A stretch of DNA of 27,589 nucleotides from NCBI GenBank assembly GCA_034436035.1, contig DAOTVW010000025.1, positions 1 through 27,589 of the forward strand, given 5' to 3'. Origin of the DNA: UBA4823 sp034436035. GTDB lineage: Bacteria; Chloroflexota; Anaerolineae; Anaerolineales; UBA4823. The notes below the pieces were generated by a model. The model was given only the letters and a program-made list of their open reading frames with translations. It was not told the origin of the DNA and searched no databases. Of the stretch, positions 1 through 6,720 are shown piece after piece. Every line of letters starts with the position of its first letter. The stretch's first letter is position 1. A program made the position numbers and the translations under genes.

Positions 1-2
1 TG

Positions 3-677
3 GGTGGTATTTGCATACCTGAAACCAGTGTAAGATGGCTTTCCAATGTACTGGATAAGTTAGCAGAATCTATAGATAATAATCAACCAGAAAAAATCGA
101 GTTTCACGCCGCAGAAATATTTCGTGGTAAAGATCATCCCTGGAAGAATTTCCCGGACAAAAAAGAACGAAAAGAAATCATACAAAATGTTTTATGCTCT
201 ATGAAAAACGCATATCTAGAAACTGTCATCTATGCTTGCGCAATACACAAAGATTCATATCCTCAGGAAAATCCAGTGCTGATGGCTTATGAAGATTTAG
301 CAAGTAGATTCAATATGTATCTTCAAAATCTTAATGACCCTCATCAAAAAGGATTGATTATATTAGACAGATCTTCATACGAAACAGGTTTACAAATCTT
401 AGCTCATAACATAAGAAAAGGAGGAACTCGATGGGGATTACAGCTCCGAAATATAATTGAAGTTCCATTATTTATCGATTCGCACGCTTCGAGATTAACC
501 CAATTAGCGGATCACATTGCCTATGTTGTATTTCGAAGATATGAAGCAAATGATCTCACTTATTTCAATTGTATTGAGGACAGATTTTACAAAAAAGATA
601 ACATCATTCATGGCTTAAGTCATAAACAAAAAATTACCCCATCTTGTTCTTGTCCAGCATGTATTACACGTAGATAG
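3..677 (+). CDS. DUF3800 family protein, 5' end outside window
   Basis: The reading frame is open from the first bases of the window, so the gene starts to the left; the ATG at 201 is internal. The C-terminal part carries features I associate with DUF3800: an FHAAEIFRG segment, an acidic-basic middle part, and LADHIAYVVFRRYE near the C-terminus. Family members have an RNase H-like fold and often sit in mobile or defence-associated regions; their biochemical role is poorly defined. The last residues hold a CSCPAC cysteine cluster. The stop codon lies inside the loop side of a hairpin, and the gene is followed by a tRNA fragment, so it is probably the last gene of an integrated element. Family call by eye; function unknown. 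Confidence 0.75.
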   Translation, partial: GGICIPETSVRWLSNVLDKLAESIDNNQPEKIEFHAAEIFRGKDHPWKNFPDKKERKEIIQNVLCSMKNAYLETVIYACAIHKDSYPQENPVLMAYEDLASRFNMYLQNLNDPHQKGLIILDRSSYETGLQILAHNIRKGGTRWGLQLRNIIEVPLFIDSHASRLTQLADHIAYVVFRRYEANDLTYFNCIEDRFYKKDNIIHGLSHKQKITPSCSCPACITRR

Positions 678-699
678 AAAAACATCTTCTCTACGTGTA
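665..699 (+). terminator. Terminator-like hairpin at the end of the DUF3800 gene
   Basis: The arms 665-674 (TACACGTAGA) and 690-699 (TCTACGTGTA) are perfect inverse complements, with a 15-nt loop, followed by an AT-rich stretch (TAATTTATAG). The left arm is in the last codons of the gene. The U-run is imperfect, so termination efficiency is uncertain. Confidence 0.5.
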
Positions 700-724
700 T
701 AATTTATAGAGATAAAATATAGTC

Positions 725-760
<36 letters not shown>

Positions 761-780
761 CATCATTTGATTAAACTGCT

Positions 781-814
781 TCACCTGTGATTCTCTATCC
801 CATATCACAGGTGA
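781..814 (+). terminator. Rho-independent terminator downstream of the tRNA fragment
   Basis: The perfect 10-bp arms TCACCTGTGA (781-790) and TCACAGGTGA (805-814) enclose a 14-nt loop and are followed by TTTT. The position fits the original terminator of the tRNA-Pro gene. It also sits just beyond the stop of the convergent dodecin gene and could act on both strands, though the minus-strand U-run is poor. Confidence 0.65.
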
Positions 815-830
815 TTTTCATTGCGCAAAT

Positions 831-1046
831 TTAATCTTCGTCCTCTAACGCAAACCCAACATTAATTTTGACTTGCCATTGCCCAACATGATCACCATCG
901 ATGCGGCCACGCACTTCAACGACCTCGAGCCAGCGCATCTGTCTTACGGTTTTCGCAGCCCGAGCGATGGCGGTTTGCACTGCATCTTCAATGCTCGTCG
1001 AGGATGTTCCGGTTAATTCAATCATCTTATAAACTGTATCTGCCAT
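831..1046 (-). CDS. Dodecin, flavin-binding storage protein
   Basis: This 71-residue protein has full dodecin length and pattern: an N-terminal strand (YKMIELTGTSSTSIEDAV), one helix, then WLEVVEVRG and GQWQVKINVGF strands. Dodecins form hollow dodecamers that bind flavins in pairs; W39 corresponds to the tryptophan that stacks on the isoalloxazine ring and Q58 to the glutamine near it (established for the family, by alignment in my head). The role is flavin buffering or protection against free-flavin photochemistry. The start ATG at 1046 has the ribosome site AAAGGA about 7 nt upstream. Transcribed alone, divergently from the L,D-transpeptidase gene. Confidence 0.92.
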   Translation of the reverse strand: MADTVYKMIELTGTSSTSIEDAVQTAIARAAKTVRQMRWLEVVEVRGRIDGDHVGQWQVKINVGFALEDED

Positions 1047-1144
1047 ATTATTTCCTTTCTACAAATGTTTTATAAATGTATTTTAACTGAGTTATTCTCA
1101 AACAATATATAAATATGAAATTTTCGTTCAATCTAAACTAAAAT

Positions 1145-1181
1145 GCGGACGCCCGGGTGAGGGGGGCACCCGGACGTCCGC
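1145..1181. repeat. GC-rich 15-bp palindrome between divergent genes
   Basis: The arms 1145-1159 (GCGGACGCCCGGGTG) and 1167-1181 (CACCCGGACGTCCGC) are complementary except for one C/A mismatch, around a G-rich 7-nt loop. It lies between divergently transcribed genes, has no U-run on either side, and is far more GC-rich than its flanks. A simple terminator is therefore unlikely; a REP-like dispersed palindrome or structured regulatory site is more plausible. Confidence 0.6.
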
Positions 1182-1235
1182 GCCTATACTATACCACATT
1201 TTCAATGGTTGCGCAACAGTTTTTAATAAAATGGT

Positions 1236-1241
1236 TATAAT
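1236..1241 (+). promoter_or_regulatory. Possible -10 element giving a leaderless transpeptidase mRNA
   Basis: A perfect TATAAT lies 7 nt before the ATG at 1249. No Shine-Dalgarno sequence precedes either ATG (1231 or 1249). If this hexamer is used, transcription would start at or next to the A of the 1249 ATG. No good -35 is visible at 16-18 nt; the closest (TTGCGC, 1209-1214) is 21 nt away. Confidence 0.35.
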
Positions 1242-1248
1242 TGATACC

Positions 1249-2316
1249 ATGTTTCATTCAACAATATCTCGACGTAGTTTCCTCAAATTAAGTGCGCTTG
1301 CATTAGGAAGTTTAGCTTTTTCGCCTATTTTCCCTCATTATAACGAAACTGGCTATGGGGAATTAGCACGAATTGCGATAAAAGAAATTGACTTATATAG
1401 CTTGCCACGCGATGATAGCCAGATTATTGGGAAACGCTATCGTGATCAATTGGTAAATATCTACGAAGAAATCATCTCACCTTACGGTCCAGCATATAAT
1501 CCTCTATGGTATCGCGTGTGGGGAGGCTACCTGCACTCCGCCCATATCCAACGTGTAAAAGTACAATTAAACGAACCTTTACATCATGTCCCGGATTATG
1601 GTCAGCTATGCGAAGTTACCGTTCCCTATACCCCAGCTTTTGAATATAAAAATGGTTGGGCGAAATGGAACTCTGCCCCGCTTTACTACGAAACGACACA
1701 TTGGGTCACGGATGTAGTCGAAGGACCGGATAAGCAGCCCTGGTATCAAATCACCTCAGAATTAACAGATACATTAATCTACTATGTTCCAGCTATTCAT
1801 TTACGCCCAATCAAAGATGAAGAATATTCACCCATTTCTACGGATGTACCCCCTGAAAAAAAATTAATCGAAGTGGATATTCGCACACAAACGCTCATTG
1901 CTTATGAATACGGTACTGAAGTATATCGGGCCAGGGTATCCACTGGCATCCCATCAGCCCGGCCGTATATTAATGGTATCCCTACCGATACACCCAAAGG
2001 GGAATTTCACATCTTCTCAAAAATGCCCAATAAACATATGGGGAGCGTATCAGGTAATCCAGATGCAGACAACGGGAGCCGTTTTTCCCTACCTGGTGTA
2101 CCTTGGACTTCGTTTTTCGTTGAAACTGGCGTTGCATTTCATGGCACATATTGGCACAACAATTTTGGAGTACAAATGAGCCACGGCTGTGTTAATTTAC
2201 GCAATGAAGATGCAAAATGGATTTTCCGTTGGTCAACTCCTGTATATGAATTACCAATTAAGAGCCGCCGGGATTGGGAACGGAGAGGGTTTGGAACCAG
2301 GGTCATTGTAAAATAA
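1249..2316 (+). CDS. Tat-exported L,D-transpeptidase (YkuD domain)
   Basis: This is a peptidoglycan- or wall-remodelling enzyme outside the membrane. The N-terminus (from ATG 1249) has SRRSFLK followed by a hydrophobic run, a twin-arginine signal. The middle part (about residues 40-200) contains an SH3-like region rich in aromatic strands. The YkuD domain occupies about residues 205-340, with TPKGEF, the histidine in VAFHGTYW, and the catalytic SHGCVNLR motif (Cys314). L,D-transpeptidases use this cysteine to form 3-3 crosslinks or attach proteins. An in-frame ATG lies at 1231, but the 1249 start leaves the Tat signal at its usual distance and matches a possible leaderless promoter. Stop codons of this gene and the convergent efflux adaptor are only 12 nt apart, with no terminator seen. 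Confidence 0.88.
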   Translation: MFHSTISRRSFLKLSALALGSLAFSPIFPHYNETGYGELARIAIKEIDLYSLPRDDSQIIGKRYRDQLVNIYEEIISPYGPAYNPLWYRVWGGYLHSAHIQRVKVQLNEPLHHVPDYGQLCEVTVPYTPAFEYKNGWAKWNSAPLYYETTHWVTDVVEGPDKQPWYQITSELTDTLIYYVPAIHLRPIKDEEYSPISTDVPPEKKLIEVDIRTQTLIAYEYGTEVYRARVSTGIPSARPYINGIPTDTPKGEFHIFSKMPNKHMGSVSGNPDADNGSRFSLPGVPWTSFFVETGVAFHGTYWHNNFGVQMSHGCVNLRNEDAKWIFRWSTPVYELPIKSRRDWERRGFGTRVIVK

Positions 2317-2328
2317 AGTCTCAGGAAC

Positions 2329-3486
2329 TCATTTCTCAACTTGAATATCAACAAAAGCGGTCATTCCCCACCGTAAAGCGGGTGGAATCTCATCCATTTC
2401 GACAACAACAGTGTAATTGACACCGGATCCCTCAGATGACTTGGGAGAAATTAACGTTACTTTTCCATTAACTGCGACATCCGGTAAGGCATCAAAAGTT
2501 ATTTTTACCGAATCACCTACCTTTACCCGAGCGACATCAATTTCGTTTAAATCGGTTGTTTCCACTCGCAAATGAGCTAGATCAGCTAAAATGATCACGG
2601 GTTGCCCTGGTGCTACCCATTCCCCTTCATGAACATAGACTTCGCTCACAACACCCGAAAATAATGCGGTCACTTCCAAATCTGCTAACTTTTCTTCAGC
2701 AGCTGCTACTGCAGCTTTTGCATTATCTAATCGAGCCTGTGCTAAAGCAACTTGATCTGGATCAGGTCCCTTGATTAATTTCTGATAATCCCTTTCTGCT
2801 TTTGCTAATTGCGCTTTCGCTTCTTCCAATGTAAACTCATAGGTCAAGCGTTTTACAGCAGCATTGTAATCTGCTTGAGCTTCATCGAGCTTTTCTTTGA
2901 GATCTTTACGGGTTTCGTTTAGTTCGGATTCGTTACGATACGGCTGAAAATCTTTTGTTGCTTTATCCAATCGTTCTTTCATCACTTTTACTGCTTCGAT
3001 TGCTGTCATATTTTGTTGATTGACCGGTATCGTAAAATTATCTAACTGATATTGGGCTTCTTTAACTGCGTTATTCGCGCGGACATAGGCTTCCAAACCC
3101 GCTGCTAAAGCGATGTCGTGATCTTCATAAAGCTTATTCAATGCCTGCTCAGCAGAAATTAATTCCATTTTTGCCTGAGTTATTGCCGCTTGTATTTCCT
3201 CTTTCCCTTTGAGCCGTACTAAGACCTGTCCTTCTTGGACTTTGTCGCCTCTTTCCACAAATATCTCGGATATGATTCCTGGCATGGAGACACTTAAGGT
3301 TGAGCGTTTTGCAGGTAAGACAACCCCTGTCGCGCTCACCACGGGATTTATCGTTTGGGGAATGTTATTATCTACGATTGGAGTGGTTTGTTTCTTACTC
3401 GAACATCCTTGTAATGGGAAAATTAACACAAAAAGAAATAACCCGATTAGGATCAATTTTCGAAAGCTTGCATCATCTTTACGCAT
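2329..3486 (-). CDS. Lipoprotein efflux periplasmic adaptor (HlyD/MacA-like)
   Basis: The N-terminus is a lipoprotein signal (KLILIGLFLFVLIFPLQGC; lipid Cys28). It is followed by the first half of a biotinyl-lipoyl domain (about 50-95), a long alpha-hairpin coiled coil (about 95-250), the second lipoyl half with AAVAAAEEKLADLEV and GVVSEVYVHEGEWV, and a beta-barrel domain. Such adaptors link an inner-membrane ABC or RND pump to export. A GTG at 3495 and an ATG at 3492 are also in frame, but GAGGAG (3500-3495) overlaps or crowds them and is 8 nt from the ATG at 3486, which I take as the start. No pump gene is next to it; an ABC permease tail directly upstream suggests the partner was lost. Last gene of the peroxiredoxin/two-component operon. 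Confidence 0.85.
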   Translation of the reverse strand: MRKDDASFRKLILIGLFLFVLIFPLQGCSSKKQTTPIVDNNIPQTINPVVSATGVVLPAKRSTLSVSMPGIISEIFVERGDKVQEGQVLVRLKGKEEIQAAITQAKMELISAEQALNKLYEDHDIALAAGLEAYVRANNAVKEAQYQLDNFTIPVNQQNMTAIEAVKVMKERLDKATKDFQPYRNESELNETRKDLKEKLDEAQADYNAAVKRLTYEFTLEEAKAQLAKAERDYQKLIKGPDPDQVALAQARLDNAKAAVAAAEEKLADLEVTALFSGVVSEVYVHEGEWVAPGQPVIILADLAHLRVETTDLNEIDVARVKVGDSVKITFDALPDVAVNGKVTLISPKSSEGSGVNYTVVVEMDEIPPALRWGMTAFVDIQVEK

Positions 3487-3518
3487 TCTCATCACTCCTC
3501 GTTCGATTTATTAAATTG

Positions 3519-3572
3519 TTATTCATATCTCAAGGCTTTCTCAGGTCGCAATTTTGTGGCTTGATAGGTATT
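3519..3572 (-). pseudogene. Remnant: C-terminal tail of an ABC transporter permease (MacB/FtsX type)
   Basis: On the minus strand, in a frame different from its neighbours, the codons read NTYQATKLRPEKALRYE and then stop (TAA at 3521-3519). MacB/FtsX-type permeases usually end with a motif of the form YPA.KAS.LDP.EALRYE, which this matches well. It begins right at the stop codon of the response regulator gene (3577-3575) and has no start of its own, so only the last ~18 codons survive. This is best explained as the scar of a deletion that removed the permease (and probably its ATPase) between the two-component genes and the adaptor gene. Confidence 0.7.
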
Positions 3573-3574
3573 GG

Positions 3575-4204
3575 TTAACTAATTATTCCTAAATCACGCG
3601 CTTTTTGGGTTGCTTCGTAACGATTGCTTACTTCCAGTTTTTCTAAAATATGTCGAATGTGCGTTTTGACCGTATTGTCCGAAATAAAAAGTTCATGTGA
3701 GATTTGGGCAGTAGATAAACCGCGCGCCATACAAGATAGAACTTCTTTTTCGCGATCGCTCAACCCAACGTTTGCTGGCATAATCTTATCCGATACAACT
3801 GCTTCCATAACCTGACGGGTCACTTCTGGTGATAAGACAGCTAAACCCTGCTCTACTTGCTCGATCGCTTTATATAATTCCTCCGGTGATGCATTTTTTA
3901 ATAGATATCCATCGGCACCAGCAGCAATAGCATTGATCAAATCCTGGTCTGATTTCGATACAGTCAACATAATTATATGGGTATGCGCAACGGCTTTTAT
4001 TGCACGCACCGCTTCAACACCCCCCATAATAGGCATATTTACATCCAGTAAAACGATATCGGGTTTTGTCTGCAGGACTACTTCTACTCCCTCTTTGCCA
4101 TTACTCGCTTCCCCAACAACGTGAACATTGGGCATATCGGTTAATAAACCGATCAACCCAGAACGAAATAACGCATGGTCATCCACTACTACTATATCCG
4201 TCAT
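3575..4204 (-). CDS. NarL/LuxR-family response regulator
   Basis: A 209-residue two-domain DNA-binding regulator. The receiver domain (about 1-120) has the acidic pair D8/D9, phospho-acceptor D54 in LLDVNMP, and K103 in LLKNAS. The C-terminal LuxR-type HTH (about 147-205) carries LSDREKEVLSCMARGLS, the recognition-helix region ISDNTVKTHIRHILEKL and RYEATQKARDLGI. Its start overlaps the stop of the sensor kinase gene as ATGA (4204-4201), so the pair is translationally coupled and surely cognate. The downstream target is plausibly its own operon including the efflux adaptor. Confidence 0.94.
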   Translation of the reverse strand: MTDIVVVDDHALFRSGLIGLLTDMPNVHVVGEASNGKEGVEVVLQTKPDIVLLDVNMPIMGGVEAVRAIKAVAHTHIIMLTVSKSDQDLINAIAAGADGYLLKNASPEELYKAIEQVEQGLAVLSPEVTRQVMEAVVSDKIMPANVGLSDREKEVLSCMARGLSTAQISHELFISDNTVKTHIRHILEKLEVSNRYEATQKARDLGIIS

Positions 4205-6099
4205 TTCACCATCTTCCCTTCTAAATAAGTGACCGGAAGCCTTATTTGCACAGTCGTCCCTTCCCCTAAATGGCTGACAATTTGAATGTCTGCACCGATA
4301 ATTTCAGCACGCTCTTTCATCCCTTTTAGTCCATACTCCGACCGGTTATGGATTTCTTGAGCTTCAAAACCAATTCCATTATCCTTCACCTCGATAATCA
4401 TCTCGTTTTTATGAGAATAACAAATTAAATCAACCTTTGTAGCATGAGAATGCTTCCGAACGTTGGATAAAGCCTCTTGCACAATCCTGATCAACTGCGC
4501 GTTCACTTCACCCGGTAACTGTGCATCTAATATATCATAATGGAATAATCCTTCGATACCACTTGACTCAATAAATTCCTTTAATGTTTCTTGTAATAAA
4601 TCTTCGAGACTAATGTGTTCCATGGACAAACGCAATTGGTCAATAGTAGTTCGCGTTTCAAGATAGGCATTAGCAACGATTTGATATAACTGTTGAATAG
4701 TCTGTTTTACCTTATCGTTTTCCCCTTTTTCATAATACATTTGTAGTTGAGAAAGTCTTAATTTGAGAAATCCTAAGGTTTGTGCCAAGCCATCATGGAT
4801 TTCACGTGCCAACCGAATCCGTTCTTGTAAAATGGCTTTATATTCCAATTCTGCCAGTGCATCACTGTTTTGAAGAACAAGGGTGATTTGAGCTGAGATT
4901 GCCTTTAACATCGAGATTTGGTCGTCCGAAAAGCCATTTAATAGAGTGCTATAACCCGCCAAAACTCCCCATAATGCCAGATCATTTCTTTTTATTGGGA
5001 TGCCAATGCTGTATCCAGGATTTTTAGTAGAAAACCCATCCCCGTCTTTATCCTTCACGATAACCAATTCGCCAGCATAAACCACCTGCTGAACGACATC
5101 CTCTAGCGTTTTCCTCTCGAATGGTTCCAATTTTCCCGATTGATAGATTTGCGATTTCTCAATCGGATTATTTCTCCATATCTTCGCAATTGTTCCTTTT
5201 CCATTAATACCCTGCTTTGCTGATTCAACAAGCACTTGAATAAATCTCCCCAAATCCATTTGCTCATGGATGTTATTTAATTGGGAGACAATGCGTTCTT
5301 CTCGAGTTTTCAAGCGGGCGGTTTCCAGAGCCAAGCCGGTTTGGTCAGCGATTAAGCGGATTAATGCTTCATTCTCCTGATTAAAAATTTCCTTCTTGCG
5401 ATTCAATTCTCTTGATAACAGGAATTCGTTTTTGGTTCTATCAACACTGGAATTACTTTCATCTGGTGTTAGGAAAAAGTGAAAAATCCCCAATTCTTGA
5501 TCAGCCCTACGTACTGGTGCACAATATACACCCGTCACCCGTGTGGAGCTTAACAATAATGGACAATCAAAATTGAGACGCTCAATTCTCTGACAATTCG
5601 GACATTTTGATCTTACAAAGGGGGAACTAAGGTATTCCAGCCAGTCCTTGGATATTTCCTCTGGTAGTTCCCCTAATACCCTAGCTGGCAAAGTTTGCCC
5701 GCGCTCATCGAAAGGAGTAAACGCTGCCGCCTTCGCGTTTAGTAATTTCAAAAAGAGTTGTAAGCCTAAATCTATAATCTGCTGCTCCTCTCGGGCGGCA
5801 GCAAATTGTTGACTCACCAGCAAAATTTCTTTGATTTTCTCGTTTGTTTGCTCTTCAATTTGTTGATAAAATTTAATTTGTTTCTCTTGTTCTTTCTCTT
5901 CCCGTAATCGTTTCTGTAAAATGACGATCAACCCCAAACAATCCAAGATTACAATAATGTTTATTGGTATTCTTATGGTTTCAATAAAATTGGGAAGAGA
6001 GAAAGTTAATAGAACGATTAGCACAAGGATAATAAGTAACCCTTGCGCTATCCTAACCGAATACAAATCTTTTTTTCGATTTTGTGATCCCGATTCCAT
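4201..6099 (-). CDS. Membrane sensor histidine kinase, NarX-like, with cysteine-rich GAF
   Basis: 632 residues. Two membrane helices (about 19-35 and 44-62) form a short hairpin with almost no extracellular part, then a coiled coil (65-105). A first GAF-like domain (about 105-215) contains C166, C169, C179 and C193 (CX2CX9CX13C); a second GAF follows (about 270-415). The HisKA_3 dimerisation box is LAREIHDGLAQTLG with phospho-acceptor H435, and the HATPase domain shows VQEALSNVRKHSHA, VKDNGIGF and GLKGMKERAE. The lack of an external sensor domain points to intracellular or redox sensing, and the four cysteines could bind a metal or Fe-S centre (inference). Starts 4 nt after the peroxiredoxin stop and overlaps the regulator gene, so all are co-transcribed; pairing with a peroxiredoxin supports a redox or oxidative-stress input. 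Confidence 0.92.
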   Translation of the reverse strand: MESGSQNRKKDLYSVRIAQGLLIILVLIVLLTFSLPNFIETIRIPINIIVILDCLGLIVILQKRLREEKEQEKQIKFYQQIEEQTNEKIKEILLVSQQFAAAREEQQIIDLGLQLFLKLLNAKAAAFTPFDERGQTLPARVLGELPEEISKDWLEYLSSPFVRSKCPNCQRIERLNFDCPLLLSSTRVTGVYCAPVRRADQELGIFHFFLTPDESNSSVDRTKNEFLLSRELNRKKEIFNQENEALIRLIADQTGLALETARLKTREERIVSQLNNIHEQMDLGRFIQVLVESAKQGINGKGTIAKIWRNNPIEKSQIYQSGKLEPFERKTLEDVVQQVVYAGELVIVKDKDGDGFSTKNPGYSIGIPIKRNDLALWGVLAGYSTLLNGFSDDQISMLKAISAQITLVLQNSDALAELEYKAILQERIRLAREIHDGLAQTLGFLKLRLSQLQMYYEKGENDKVKQTIQQLYQIVANAYLETRTTIDQLRLSMEHISLEDLLQETLKEFIESSGIEGLFHYDILDAQLPGEVNAQLIRIVQEALSNVRKHSHATKVDLICYSHKNEMIIEVKDNGIGFEAQEIHNRSEYGLKGMKERAEIIGADIQIVSHLGEGTTVQIRLPVTYLEGKMVK

Positions 6100-6103
6100 C
6101 AGG

Positions 6104-6580
6104 TTAATGTTTTGGATTAAGCTCCTCTAATGCTTTCAATATTTCCTGACTATGCCCATCCGGCTTGACATTCTTAAAGACCTTGATGATTTTTTGGTCT
6201 TTACCGATCAAAAAAGTAGTACGGAATACACCATCATATTCCTTTCCCATCATCTTTTTTCGTCCCCAAACACCATAGCTTTCCAATACCTGGTGTGTTT
6301 CATCCGAAAGTAGTAAAAAAGGCAACGAATATTTTGCTTTAAATTTAGAGTGACGTTGTGGGCTATCCGGGCTGATTCCAATCACGGGAACACCGGCTTC
6401 TTCAAATTCGCTATATTGATCCCGAAAACTGCATGCTTCGGTTGTGCATCCCGGCGTATCGTCTTTCGGATAGAAATACAATACAACGTTTTTACCGGCA
6501 AAATCTGAAAGACGATGAAGCTTTCCATTTTCATCGGGAAGTTCAAAATCGGGTGCGGGTGAACCAGCTGTGAGTACCAT
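6104..6580 (-). CDS. bcp: Thioredoxin-dependent peroxiredoxin, Bcp/PrxQ type
   Basis: This enzyme reduces hydroperoxides in the cytoplasm. The hallmark PKDDTPGCTTEACSFRD contains the peroxidatic Cys45 and the resolving Cys50 five residues later, the PrxQ alpha-helical arrangement. The start at 6580 is chosen because AAAGGAG lies 7 nt upstream and the protein then begins MVLTAGSPAPDFELP, giving the normal ~158-residue length; the longer in-frame ORF from 6628 adds 16 atypical residues. It is first in an operon with the sensor kinase and response regulator, which suggests the two-component system monitors oxidants or redox state. Confidence 0.92.
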   Translation of the reverse strand: MVLTAGSPAPDFELPDENGKLHRLSDFAGKNVVLYFYPKDDTPGCTTEACSFRDQYSEFEEAGVPVIGISPDSPQRHSKFKAKYSLPFLLLSDETHQVLESYGVWGRKKMMGKEYDGVFRTTFLIGKDQKIIKVFKNVKPDGHSQEILKALEELNPKH

Positions 6581-6720
6581 CGCTTTTCTCCTTTTCAATT
6601 CATTTGATATAAGGGTAATTGTTATCACCGTTCCTAAATAATAAGACGATTTTTATTTTATCCATTCTATATTTTACCCAGATAATCAATATAATTTATA
6701 TGAAATCTATCAGAATTTTC

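Noticed and set aside
3486..3495. GTG at 3495 as start of the efflux adaptor
   Set aside because: It overlaps the only Shine-Dalgarno sequence (GAGGAG); the ATG at 3486 has proper spacing.
6689..6701. 13-nt AT palindrome upstream of bcp
   Set aside because: ATATAATTTATAT is in a very AT-rich stretch where such symmetry is expected by chance; no promoter element fits it.
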